Positions 48,716 through 56,648 of a DNA stretch of 64,000 bases are shown here, piece by piece; the first letter of the stretch is position 1, and the number at the start of each line of letters is the position of its first letter. The DNA comes from Rhizobacter sp. GTDB lineage: Bacteria; Pseudomonadota; Gammaproteobacteria; Burkholderiales; Burkholderiaceae_C. The notes beneath the pieces were generated by a model that was given only the letters and a program-made list of their open reading frames with translations, did not search any database and had not been told where the DNA came from. Location of the stretch: assembly GCA_019635355.1 (NCBI GenBank), contig JAHBZQ010000001.1, forward strand, positions 3,720,001 to 3,784,000. The letters are read 5' to 3'. The translations under genes and the position numbers were made by a program.

Positions 48716-49810
48716 ATGGACCTCACCCCTGCCGACACCGAGCGCCTGGCCGCGCTGTTCCGCCGCTTCGCGGACGCGGAGTGCCCCGAGGAGCCGCTCT
48801 ACGAAGCGCTGTGCCGCATCGTCGCCGACGATCCGGCATTGCTCGACCTGCTGAGCGGCGCGAGCCCCGAGCAGCAGCGGCCCAACCTCTGGCTGGCCGC
48901 GGTGCACGACCTGTTGCTGTCGGGCGTGGTGCACCCGTTGGCCGCCTACTACCCCAGCTGCGGCGGAGGCCGTGCGCCCGACGCGTCGCTGCCAGGCCGC
49001 GTGCGCGACTTCGCCTTGCAGCACGCCGCCGCCCTGCGCGAGCGCATGCGCACCCACACCACCCAGACCAACGAGATCGGCCGCTGCGCCGTGCTGTGGC
49101 CCGCGCTGCATGCGCTGGCCGCCCGCAGCGGCACCGCCGAGCTGGCCTTGCTCGACGTGGGCACCAGCGCCGGCTTGAACCTCGGTGTGGACGTCTACCG
49201 CTACGACATCACCGACGCACGCCCCGGGGTGCCGCTGCTGAGCTGCGCGTGGCAAGGCGAGCGGCGCCCGCCCACCTCGCCGAGACCGAAGCTCGTGCAG
49301 CGCCTCGGCCTCGACCCTGCCCCGGTGCCGGTCGACGACGAGGTGGCGGTGCGCTGGCTGCGCGCCTGCCTCTGGCCGAGCGACACCGCCCGTGCCACCC
49401 GCTTCGAGCAGGCGGTGCAGATCGCGCGCACGCAGCGCTGGCCCGTGCGCCGCGAGGCCGACTGCACCGCGGCCCTCGAACCGTGGATCGCCTCGCTGCC
49501 GGCTGGCGTGCAGCCGGTGATCTTCAACAGCTGGGTGCTCACCTATTTCGAGAAGCCCGCTTTGCAGCGCCACATCGAAACCGTGACCGAGCTCGTGCGC
49601 CGCACCGGCGCCATGTGGCTCTCGGCCGAATCGAGCGGCCTGCAGGTCGGCCCGGTCGAGCTACCGCCGCCCCGGGCCGACCTGCCAAAAGCCCACAGTG
49701 TGTGGACTCTGTGCCACCGCGTCGACGGCGAGCCGCGTTTCGAGGCGCTGGCCCGTTCGCACGCGCATGGCCGCTGGGCGGAATGGCTGAGCGAAGGGCT
49801 GGCCGGATAA
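48716..49810 (+). CDS. DUF2332-family protein
   Basis: A 364-residue soluble protein of DUF2332. It has ADTERLAALFRRFADAECPE at the start, DPALLDLLSGASPEQQRPNL, NEIGRCAVLWPALHALA and then LLDVGTSAGLNLGVDVYRYD, which resembles a Rossmann SAM-binding GxGxG loop. The VIFNSWVLTYF segment is also typical. Methyltransferase-like activity is possible but unproven for the family. It is divergent from the Crp/Fnr gene and likely controlled by it. The tyrB-like gene begins 26 bases after its stop. Confidence 0.85.
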   Translation: MDLTPADTERLAALFRRFADAECPEEPLYEALCRIVADDPALLDLLSGASPEQQRPNLWLAAVHDLLLSGVVHPLAAYYPSCGGGRAPDASLPGRVRDFALQHAAALRERMRTHTTQTNEIGRCAVLWPALHALAARSGTAELALLDVGTSAGLNLGVDVYRYDITDARPGVPLLSCAWQGERRPPTSPRPKLVQRLGLDPAPVPVDDEVAVRWLRACLWPSDTARATRFEQAVQIARTQRWPVRREADCTAALEPWIASLPAGVQPVIFNSWVLTYFEKPALQRHIETVTELVRRTGAMWLSAESSGLQVGPVELPPPRADLPKAHSVWTLCHRVDGEPRFEALARSHAHGRWAEWLSEGLAG

Positions 49811-49836
49811 TCGCCGCTCCCCTGCAGGAGCCCCAC

Positions 49837-51033
49837 ATGTTCGAGCACGTCGACGCCTACGCTGGCGACCCCATCCTCACCCTCAACGAATCCTTCGGCA
49901 AAGACCCGCGGCCGCACAAGATCAACCTCAGCATCGGCATCTACTTCGACGACGCCGGCCACCTGCCGGTGATGAAGGCGGTGAAGACCGCCGAGACCGC
50001 GATGCTGCAGAGCGTTGGCGCCCGCCCCTACCAGCCGATGGAGGGCGCGCCCAACTACCGCCAGGCGGTGCAGCACCTGCTCTTCGGTGCCGACCATGAA
50101 GCGGTGAAGAGCGGTCGCATTGCCACCATCCAGACGCTCGGCGGCTCGGGCGGCCTGAAGGTCGGCGGTGACTTCCTGAAGCGTTATTTCCCGACGAGCA
50201 ACGTGTGGGTCAGCGACCCCACCTGGGACAACCACCGTGCCATGTTCGAAGGCGCCGGCTTCACGGTGAACACCTACCCCTACTACGACGCCAAGACCGG
50301 CGGCCTGCGCTTCCCCGAGATGCTGGCGGCGATCAAAGCCTTGCCCGAGCAGAGCATCGTGCTGCTGCACGCCTGCTGCCACAACCCGACGGGCGTGGAC
50401 CTCTCGCACGCGCAGTGGGCCGAGCTGATCCCGGTGCTGAAGGCGCGCCGGCTGATCCCGTATGTCGACATCGCCTACCAGGGCTTCGGCGACGGCATCG
50501 AGGAAGACGCGTGGGCCGTGCGGGCGCTGGCCGATGCCGGCGTGAGCTTCTTCTGCGCGAGCAGCTTCTCGAAGAGCTTCTCGCTCTACGGCGAGCGCTG
50601 CGGCGGCCTGAGCGTGGTGTGCCCCAACAAGGCCGAAGCCGATCTCGTGCTGGGCCAGATGAAGGCCACCGTGCGCAAGAACTACAGCAGCCCGCCCACC
50701 CACGGCGGCCAGATCGTCGCGCGCGTGCTCTGCACGCCTGAGCTGCGCCAGCAGTGGGCCGACGAGCTGAACGCGATGCGCACCCGCATCCAGGCCATGC
50801 GCCAGAAGCTGCATGCGGTGATCAGCGCCAAGCTGCCCGGCCGCAACTTCGACTACTTCATCACCCAGCGCGGCATGTTCAGCTACACCGGCCTCACGGC
50901 CGAGCAGGTCGACCGCCTGCGCGAAGAGCATGCGGTGTACCTCGTGCGCTCGGGCCGCATGTGCGTGGCGGGGCTGAACTCGGCCAACGTCGACGCCACC
51001 GCGGTGGCGATGGCGGCGGTGCTGGCTCAATAG
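49837..51033 (+). CDS. Aromatic/aspartate aminotransferase (class I, tyrB/aspC type)
   Basis: A 398-residue fold-type I aminotransferase of subgroup I-alpha. Marks are PHKINLSIGIYFDDAGHLPV, YQPMEGAPNYRQAV, the LLHACCHNPTGVD segment, the Asp in PYVDIAYQGFGDG, and the PLP lysine in SSFSKSFSLYGERCGGLSV. The arginine contacting the alpha-carboxylate is in YLVRSGRMCVAGLN. It interconverts aspartate, tyrosine or phenylalanine with 2-oxoglutarate. CAGGAG precedes ATG 49837. The reading frame stays open far upstream, but only this part is conserved. Confidence 0.92.
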   Translation: MFEHVDAYAGDPILTLNESFGKDPRPHKINLSIGIYFDDAGHLPVMKAVKTAETAMLQSVGARPYQPMEGAPNYRQAVQHLLFGADHEAVKSGRIATIQTLGGSGGLKVGGDFLKRYFPTSNVWVSDPTWDNHRAMFEGAGFTVNTYPYYDAKTGGLRFPEMLAAIKALPEQSIVLLHACCHNPTGVDLSHAQWAELIPVLKARRLIPYVDIAYQGFGDGIEEDAWAVRALADAGVSFFCASSFSKSFSLYGERCGGLSVVCPNKAEADLVLGQMKATVRKNYSSPPTHGGQIVARVLCTPELRQQWADELNAMRTRIQAMRQKLHAVISAKLPGRNFDYFITQRGMFSYTGLTAEQVDRLREEHAVYLVRSGRMCVAGLNSANVDATAVAMAAVLAQ

Positions 51034-51170
51034 TCGCTGGCAGGGGTGTCGCTGGCGCGGGTCCAGCCGCCGCGCGGCAGTGCCGCTGGGCTCGAGAGGG
51101 GTGCAGGCCGCATGGCCGTGTCCGGTTGACGCGAGGGCCGCATCGTGCGGCCGGGCGTGCACCGCGTCGA

Positions 51171-51185
51171 TTACCTGGCAGGTAA
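51171..51185. promoter_or_regulatory. Perfect palindrome before the XRE regulator
   Basis: TTACCTG (51171-51177) and CAGGTAA (51179-51185) are perfect inverted copies around one G, 35 bases before the start of the XRE gene. It is a strong candidate autoregulatory operator. The rest of the 187-base gap (51034-51220) holds no gene that I can see. Confidence 0.55.
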
Positions 51186-51220
51186 GCGGGCCGCCGCGGC
51201 TTTCTCACTACGATGGCGGC

Positions 51221-52066
51221 ATGCAAGCGTCTCCCTCTCCTTGGCCCACCGGCCAGCGGCCCTTCGGCGAGCACCTCAAGGCCTGGCGGCAGCACCGCCG
51301 CTGGTCGCAGCTCGACCTCGCCGCGCGTGCCGAGGTGTCGGCCCGGCACCTGAGCTTCGTCGAAACCGGGCGCGCCGCGCCCAGCCGCGAGATGGTGATG
51401 CGCCTGTCGCAGTGCCTGCAGGTGCCGCTGCGCGAGCGCAACCAGTGGCTCACCGCGGCTGGCTTCGCGCCGCTCTACCGCGAGCTCGCGCTCGACGGCG
51501 AGGAGCTCGCCTCGGCGCGCAAGGCCATGCAGCGGCTGATGAAGGGGCACGAGCCCTACCCGGCGATGGCGCTCGACCGGCACTGGAACATCGTCGCCGG
51601 CAACGCGGCTGTGCCCATCGTGCTCGGCGCCAACACCCTGCCGCCGGGCACGCCGCCCAACGTCATCCGCGGCTCGCACCACCCTGCGGGGCTGGGTTCG
51701 CGCCTGGTCAACCGGCGCCAGCTGCGTGCCATCCATGACGAGCGCCTGTGCCAGCAGATCGACGCCAGCGGCGACCCCGCGCTGGTGGCGCTGCTGGCCG
51801 AGCTGCGCGGCTACCCCGAGCCCGACGAGGCGTCGACCATCGCCCCCGTGGCCACCGAGCATTCGGGTGTCGCCGTGCCCTTCCAGGTGCAAAGCCCGAA
51901 GGGCGTGCTGAGCTTTCTCACGGCCACCACCATCTTCGGCTCGGTGAGCGACATCACGCTGTCGGAGCTGTCGATGGAGATCTTCATGCCGGCCGACGAC
52001 TTCACCGCCGAGGCGGTGCCGCTGCTCTTCCAGGCGGCGCGCCAGGAGCGGGTGTCAGGCCGCTGA
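51221..52066 (+). CDS. XRE-family regulator with MmyB-like ligand-binding domain
   Basis: A 281-residue regulator. The HTH is at residues 17-75: FGEHLKAWRQHRRWSQLDLA, ARHLSFVETGRAAPSREMVM. The following domain (about 100-265) belongs to the MmyB-like ligand-binding type: PYPAMALDRHWNIVAGNAAV, FLTATTIFGSVSDITLSEL. Family members often control a nearby SDR or are autoregulated; none lies next to it here. The ATG at 51221 is just after the palindrome. Its last 12 bases overlap the convergent cyclase gene. Confidence 0.88.
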   Translation: MQASPSPWPTGQRPFGEHLKAWRQHRRWSQLDLAARAEVSARHLSFVETGRAAPSREMVMRLSQCLQVPLRERNQWLTAAGFAPLYRELALDGEELASARKAMQRLMKGHEPYPAMALDRHWNIVAGNAAVPIVLGANTLPPGTPPNVIRGSHHPAGLGSRLVNRRQLRAIHDERLCQQIDASGDPALVALLAELRGYPEPDEASTIAPVATEHSGVAVPFQVQSPKGVLSFLTATTIFGSVSDITLSELSMEIFMPADDFTAEAVPLLFQAARQERVSGR

Positions 52067-53839
52067 CCAGCGCCGGGCCACGCCCTTGCCGGCCTGCTTG
52101 CTGGCGTACATGGCCGCATCGGCGCGGCGCAGCAGCTCGGCCGGGTCGGTGCCGTCGGCCGGGGCCAGGGCGTAGCCGATGCTCAGGCCCAGCTCGCAGC
52201 GGTGGGTGCCGACCTGGAAAGGCTCATGCACGGTGTCGAGCAGCTTCTGCGCGAGCGACTCTGCCTGCGCCGGGCCGCTGAGCCCGCTCGTGAGGATCAC
52301 GAACTCGTCGCCGCCGAGGCGGCCCACGGTGTCTTGCGCGCGAGTGGCCGCCTGCAGGCGGCGCGACAGCAGCAGGAGCAGCTGGTCGCCCACCTCGTGG
52401 CCGTGACGGTCGTTCACCGCCTTGAAGCCGTCGAGGTCGAGCAGGTAGATCGCCACCCGCCCTTCGGGCTCGCGCTTCTGCAGCGCGGCCTTGATCTGCG
52501 CCTGCAGCCCGCGCCGGTTGTGCAGGCCGGTCAGCGGGTCGCTGTGGGCAAGGAAGCGGAACACGTCGCGCTCGCGGCTGGCGCTCTGCGCGGCGGCGTG
52601 CATGGCCTGCGTGCTCAGGCTCAGCACCCGCAGGTAGAAGAGCATGTCGACGGTGGCGCCGAACTCGAAGGAGTGCAGCGTCCAGAAATTCACCGGCAGC
52701 GCGCCCTGGATCACACCGATCAGCGTGGCGGTGGCGAGCGCGTAGATGCCCCAGGCGAAGAGGAAGCCCGTGCCCACCGGGTCACGCTGGCGTGCGCGTG
52801 ACAGCGCCCCCGGCAGCCCGAGCAGCGCCGGCACCGGGCCCAGCACGCTCACGATGGCGGTCACCACGCCGGTGTCGAAGAGCCCGAGCGCATAGGCCAG
52901 GGCCAGCACCGCCACCCCCACCGCGCCGCCGTGCATCAGCCGGCTGAAACCGCGGCCGGTGTGGCGCGTGTGCACGAGCGTGGCCGCGCGCGTGCCGATC
53001 GGCCGCGTGAGCGCATGCTCGATGAAGAGGAAGGAACCGCACAGCGCCATCAGCGAGAAGAGGCCGCCGGCGTGCTGCTCCATCCACATCCAGTCGCGCC
53101 ACAGGTACTGCGCGCCGATGCCGAACTGGAACAGCGAGAAGAAGATGCTGCCCGCCGCCAACAGCGCGTACTTCAGCGAGAGCGTCTCGCGCAGCGTGAA
53201 AAAGCGCCCCAGGCTGTAGACCAGCAGTGCGATGCCCAGGCCGCCGAGCGCGCCCTGCAGCGTCTGCTCGGCCAGCGCCCGCTCGTGGAAGGCCTGCGGC
53301 GTGTTGAAGGTGATCGGCAGGATCATCGCCCCGCCCGTCTGCACCCGCAGCAGCACTTCGCCCGAAGTGCCCGGTGCCAGCTCGACGGGCATCGCATGCG
53401 AACGGCTGGCGAGCGGCCGCTGCGAATACGGCTGATGGCTGCCGAGCACGGCCTGGCGCACCACGCGGCCTTGCACCAGCACGTAGGCGTCGAGGCGGTG
53501 CAGGGCGGGGTAGTCGATGTCGAGCACCCAGCGCGGCGTGGCCCGCGCGGAAGACTCGACCGGGATGCGCAGCCACACCACCTCGTCTCGCACGCCCAGC
53601 GTGGCGTGCGGCGAAGGCGGGGCGGTGAAGCGCTCGCGCTGCGCCAGCACCTGCTCGAGCGTGAGGGCGCGCGTGGGGTCGGCCAGCAGCGTCACCGCCG
53701 GCCAGGCGTCGACCACCCGCTGGCCTTCGTCGAGGCGCAAGGGCGCGGCGGCGGCGCTCGTGTGCAGCAGCAGCCAGGCGAGGGCCAGCAGGCACAGCCG
53801 GCAGGCGGCGTGGAAGGGGGGCAGGCGGGGCGTCGGCAC
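52055..53839 (-). CDS. 7TM-DISM diguanylate cyclase (GGDEF)
   Basis: A 594-residue membrane diguanylate cyclase. The signal peptide LCLLALAWLLLHTSAAAA is followed by a periplasmic 7TMR-DISM extracellular domain (about 35-180), then seven helices (about 185-400) and GGDEF. Active-site residues are intact: LGGDEFVIL, SDPLTGLHNRRG, LDLDGFKAVNDRHGH. The inhibitory site RxxD is present (RAQD before TVGRLGGDEF), so product inhibition is expected. The periplasmic domain probably binds a carbohydrate-like ligand. It overlaps the XRE gene end by 12 bases. Confidence 0.93.
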   Translation of the reverse strand: MPTPRLPPFHAACRLCLLALAWLLLHTSAAAAPLRLDEGQRVVDAWPAVTLLADPTRALTLEQVLAQRERFTAPPSPHATLGVRDEVVWLRIPVESSARATPRWVLDIDYPALHRLDAYVLVQGRVVRQAVLGSHQPYSQRPLASRSHAMPVELAPGTSGEVLLRVQTGGAMILPITFNTPQAFHERALAEQTLQGALGGLGIALLVYSLGRFFTLRETLSLKYALLAAGSIFFSLFQFGIGAQYLWRDWMWMEQHAGGLFSLMALCGSFLFIEHALTRPIGTRAATLVHTRHTGRGFSRLMHGGAVGVAVLALAYALGLFDTGVVTAIVSVLGPVPALLGLPGALSRARQRDPVGTGFLFAWGIYALATATLIGVIQGALPVNFWTLHSFEFGATVDMLFYLRVLSLSTQAMHAAAQSASRERDVFRFLAHSDPLTGLHNRRGLQAQIKAALQKREPEGRVAIYLLDLDGFKAVNDRHGHEVGDQLLLLLSRRLQAATRAQDTVGRLGGDEFVILTSGLSGPAQAESLAQKLLDTVHEPFQVGTHRCELGLSIGYALAPADGTDPAELLRRADAAMYASKQAGKGVARRWSAA

Positions 53840-53978
53840 GATGGAGAAGGCATGCGGTGCATGCCAACCCGGGATTGTCCCGGCTCGGTGGCGTTAGGGG
53901 TGGCGCCTCAGTGACGCGCAAACGGCAGAACTGCTCGCTTGCCCCGGGATCGTCGTCCACGCCGCGTGCACGCCGGTG

Positions 53979-54004
53979 TGTAAGAAGCCACAGACCGCCC
54001 CGAC
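53979..54004 (+). promoter_or_regulatory. Possible ECF-type promoter for the bufferin operon
   Basis: TGTAAG (53979-53984) and CGAC (54001-54004) are separated by 16 bases, matching the layout of SigF-type ECF promoters reported for DUF2282/bufferin genes in Caulobacter. The start of bufA follows 80 bases later. This is a weak match and speculative. The rest of the 244-base gap (53840-54083) contains no gene. Confidence 0.25.
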
Positions 54005-54083
54005 AGAGCCCGGCAAGCGCGGTGATGCGGCCCGGCCGGTCCTGTGCGCTGCACCCCTCGTCAACACTTCAGAAGGAATCGAC

Positions 54084-54344
54084 ATGAACTTCACATCGGG
54101 CCTCGCCCTGGCCACCACCGCTGCCGCGCTCTTCTCCACCCTCGCCGCCCCCGTGCAGGCCGCCAGCCATGCCGGCGGCGACATGACGGTGAAGTGTTCG
54201 GGCGTCAACAGCTGCAAGGGCACCTCGGAATGCAAGACGGCCAAGAGCGAATGCAAGGGCCACAACAGCTGCAAGGGCCAGGGCTGGGTCAGCAAGAAGA
54301 GCGCCGACGAGTGCACCAAGGCGGGCGGCAGCGTCATCAAGTGA
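54084..54344 (+). CDS. bufA: Bufferin-type copper-binding RiPP precursor (DUF2282)
   Basis: An 86-residue exported peptide. The signal peptide ALATTAAALFSTLAAPVQA ends near QA-AS. The mature part has six cysteines in CSGVNSCKGTSECKTAKSEC and CKGHNSCKGQGWV, then DEC. The two CxGxNSCKG units are a repeat typical of the BufA2 group. In this family the cysteines are modified by an MNIO enzyme to give thiooxazole groups that bind copper in the periplasm. AAGGA precedes ATG 54084. The downstream bufBC genes strongly support the call. Confidence 0.9.
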   Translation: MNFTSGLALATTAAALFSTLAAPVQAASHAGGDMTVKCSGVNSCKGTSECKTAKSECKGHNSCKGQGWVSKKSADECTKAGGSVIK

Positions 54345-54369
54345 TCTGTCTCCTGTAGCGACCAGGATT

Positions 54370-54407
54370 CCGGCGTGACGGTGCTCATCGCCTCACGCCG
54401 GCTTTTT
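54370..54407 (+). terminator. Terminator-like hairpin between bufA and bufB
   Basis: CCGGCGTGA (54370-54378) pairs perfectly with TCACGCCGG (54393-54401), followed by CTTTTT. It lies 26 bases after bufA and 6 before bufB. As a partial terminator it would give more bufA than bufBC transcript. Confidence 0.75.
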
Positions 54408-54412
54408 GAGCC

Positions 54413-55240
54413 ATGAGCCCACCCCCCTTGAGCGGTTTCGGCCTCGGCCTGCGGGTCGAGCACTACGCCGAGTTCCTCGACGGCCACCCTGCCGTGGACT
54501 GGCTCGAAGTCATCTCCGAGAACTACCTGGTGCCCGGCGGCAAGCCGCTCGCGCACCTCGACCGCATCCGCGCCGAGTACCCGATGGCGATGCACGGCGT
54601 GTCGCTTTCCATCGGCAGCACCGACCCGCTCGACCGCGACTACCTGCGCGAGCTGAAGGCGCTCACGCGGCGCATCGAGCCGGCGTGGGTGTCGGACCAC
54701 CTCTGCTGGACGGGTGTGGACCACCACCATCTGCACGACCTGCTGCCGCTGCCCTACACCGAAGAGGCGCTGCGCCACGTGAGCGAGCGGGTGATGCAGG
54801 TGCAGGAAGTGCTCGGCCGCCGCCTGCTGCTGGAAAACGTGTCGAGCTACGTGAGCTTCGAAGGCGACGAGATGAGCGAGTGGGAGTTCATCGCCGAACT
54901 CGCCCGCCGCGCCGACTGCGAGCTGCTGCTCGACGTCAACAACGTCTACGTCAGCAGCCGCAACCACGGCTTCGACGCCCGCCGCTTCATCGACGCGATG
55001 CCGCGCGAGTGGGTGCGCCAGATCCACCTCGCCGGCCACGAAGACCACGGCGACCATCTGATCGACACGCACGACCACCCGGTCTGCGACGCGGTGTGGG
55101 AGCTCTATGCCTACACCGTGGGCCGGCTCGGCGCGGTGCCCACCATGATCGAGCGCGACGACCACATCCCGCCGCTGCCCGAGCTGCTGGCCGAGCTGGA
55201 CCGGGCGCGGGCCGTCCAGCACGAGGTGCTCGCCCGATGA
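54413..55240 (+). CDS. bufB: MNIO-family bufferin maturase (DUF692)
   Basis: A 275-residue multinuclear non-heme iron oxidase of the DUF692 family, a TIM-barrel enzyme. Candidate metal ligands lie in EVISENYLVPGG, AMHGVSLSIGSTDPLDRDYL, WVSDHLCW, LLDVNNVYVSSRNHGFD and IHLAGHEDHGD, and a later TMIERDDHIP. Such enzymes oxidise cysteine side chains of their RiPP partner, here most likely the preceding bufA product. The ATG at 54413 follows a terminator-like hairpin. Its stop overlaps bufC by four bases. Confidence 0.92.
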   Translation: MSPPPLSGFGLGLRVEHYAEFLDGHPAVDWLEVISENYLVPGGKPLAHLDRIRAEYPMAMHGVSLSIGSTDPLDRDYLRELKALTRRIEPAWVSDHLCWTGVDHHHLHDLLPLPYTEEALRHVSERVMQVQEVLGRRLLLENVSSYVSFEGDEMSEWEFIAELARRADCELLLDVNNVYVSSRNHGFDARRFIDAMPREWVRQIHLAGHEDHGDHLIDTHDHPVCDAVWELYAYTVGRLGAVPTMIERDDHIPPLPELLAELDRARAVQHEVLAR

Positions 55241-56007
55241 CAGCGCTCATCCAGCTTCAGCACCAGATGCGCCGGGCGATCGCCGGCGAGCCCGACGCGG
55301 GCGAGGGCCTGCTGCGCGCACGTGCCGGCGGCTCGCTGCTGAGGGTGTACCGGCATGCGTACCGCGCACGCCTCGTCGCGGCGCTGCGCGACAACTTCGG
55401 CACGCTGCCGCGCGCCATGGGCGACGAGGCCTTCGACGCACTCGCGGCGGCCTACCTCGACGAACACCCGTCGCGCCACCCGTCGATCCGCTGGTTCGGC
55501 GACCGGCTGGCCGACTTCATGCACGAGCACGACGAGCTCGTGCCGCACCCGGCCTTCGTCGACCTCGCGCGCATGGAGTGGGCGTTGCGGGGCGCCTTCG
55601 ATGCGGCCGATGCGCCACTGCTGTCGCGCGACACCTTGGCCGCCTTGCCGCCCGACGACTGGCCCGGCCTGCGGCTGCGCCTGCACCCCTCGGTGCAGCG
55701 GCTGCAGATGGACTGGGCGGTGGAGCCTGCGTGGAAGGCCTTGCAGGACGACGCGGCCGACGACCCCGATCTGCCCGAGCCGCAAGCCCTGCCGCATGCG
55801 CTGATCGTGTGGCGCCCGCGGCTCGACACCCGCTGGCGCTCGGCCGGCAGTGCGCTGGAGGCGGTGCTGCTCGAGGCCGTGCGACAGGGCGAGCCCTTCA
55901 GCGTGCTGTGCGAGCGCGCAGCCAGTGCGGTGGGCGACGACGCGGCCGTGCCCCAGGCGGTGGGCCTGCTGCAGCAGTGGGTGGACGAAGGGCTGCTCGC
56001 CGCTTAG
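55237..56007 (+). CDS. bufC: BufC/HvfC-type RiPP partner protein (DUF2063)
   Basis: A 256-residue protein with an N-terminal DUF2063/HvfC domain: LLRVYRHAYRARLVAALRDN, then FGTLPRAMGDEAFDALAAAY and the conserved HPSRHPSIRWFGDRLADFMH. The C-terminal part contains WRPRLDTRWRSAGSALEAVL. It is thought to present the precursor peptide to the MNIO enzyme, and was earlier mislabelled DNA-binding. ATG 55237 overlaps the bufB stop. No bufD (DoxX) gene follows. The stop overlaps the convergent AhpD-like gene by four bases. Confidence 0.9.
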   Translation: MTALIQLQHQMRRAIAGEPDAGEGLLRARAGGSLLRVYRHAYRARLVAALRDNFGTLPRAMGDEAFDALAAAYLDEHPSRHPSIRWFGDRLADFMHEHDELVPHPAFVDLARMEWALRGAFDAADAPLLSRDTLAALPPDDWPGLRLRLHPSVQRLQMDWAVEPAWKALQDDAADDPDLPEPQALPHALIVWRPRLDTRWRSAGSALEAVLLEAVRQGEPFSVLCERAASAVGDDAAVPQAVGLLQQWVDEGLLAA

Positions 56008-56612
56008 GCGCTCGGCTTCTTCTCGCGCGGCACTCGCCCGAGCAGGTAGAACTCGTCGTTGGGCCGCAGGCTCATCAGGTTGGCCATGCGGTTGGACAGG
56101 CCGAAGAGCGCGGTGATCGCGCCGATGTCCCAGATGTCTTCGTCGTCGAAGCCGTGGGCGCGCAGCGCGGCGAAGTCGGCCTCGCCGATCTCGTCGGCCG
56201 CGTGGCTCACCTTGAGCGCGAAATCGAGCATCGCCTTCTGGCGCTCGGTGATGTCGGCCTTGCGGTGGTTCACCGCCAGCTGGTCGGCGAGGAGCGGCTT
56301 CTTCTCGTAGATGCGCAAGATCGCCCCGTGCGCCACCACGCAGTAGAGGCAGCGGTTCGCGCCCGAGGTGGCAACGATGATCATCTCGCGCTCGCCCTTG
56401 GTGAGGTGGCCGCCTTCCTTCAGCAGCAGTGCATCGTGGTACGCGAAGAAGGCGCGTGCCTCCTCGGGCCGGTGCGCGAAGCCGAGGAAGACGTTGGGGA
56501 TGAAGCCCGTCTTCTGCTGCACGTCGAGGATGCGGGTGCGGATGTCCTCGGGCAGGTCGGCGATCTCGGGCACGGGGTAGCGGCTGATGGGGTAGGGGAT
56601 GGGCGGGCTCAT
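56004..56612 (-). CDS. AhpD-like peroxidase-related protein
   Basis: A 202-residue carboxymuconolactone-decarboxylase/AhpD-fold protein of the peroxidase-related group. The redox motif is RCLYCVVAHG (CxxC followed by HG). The opening PVPEIADLPEDIRTRILDVQ and GFIPNVFLGFAHRP are typical. It likely reduces peroxides or thiols together with an alkyl hydroperoxide system. AAAGGAG precedes ATG 56612. It converges on bufC with a four-base overlap. Confidence 0.87.
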   Translation of the reverse strand: MSPPIPYPISRYPVPEIADLPEDIRTRILDVQQKTGFIPNVFLGFAHRPEEARAFFAYHDALLLKEGGHLTKGEREMIIVATSGANRCLYCVVAHGAILRIYEKKPLLADQLAVNHRKADITERQKAMLDFALKVSHAADEIGEADFAALRAHGFDDEDIWDIGAITALFGLSNRMANLMSLRPNDEFYLLGRVPREKKPSA

Positions 56613-56648
56613 GGGACAGTCTCCTTTCGGCCGCATCATGAGCGCGCT

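Noticed and set aside
47356..49836. In-frame extension of the aminotransferase to a 1225-residue protein
   Set aside because: The extra sequence is out of frame with glutathione peroxidase and DUF2332 and antisense to the Crp gene; the aminotransferase has its own CAGGAG and ATG.
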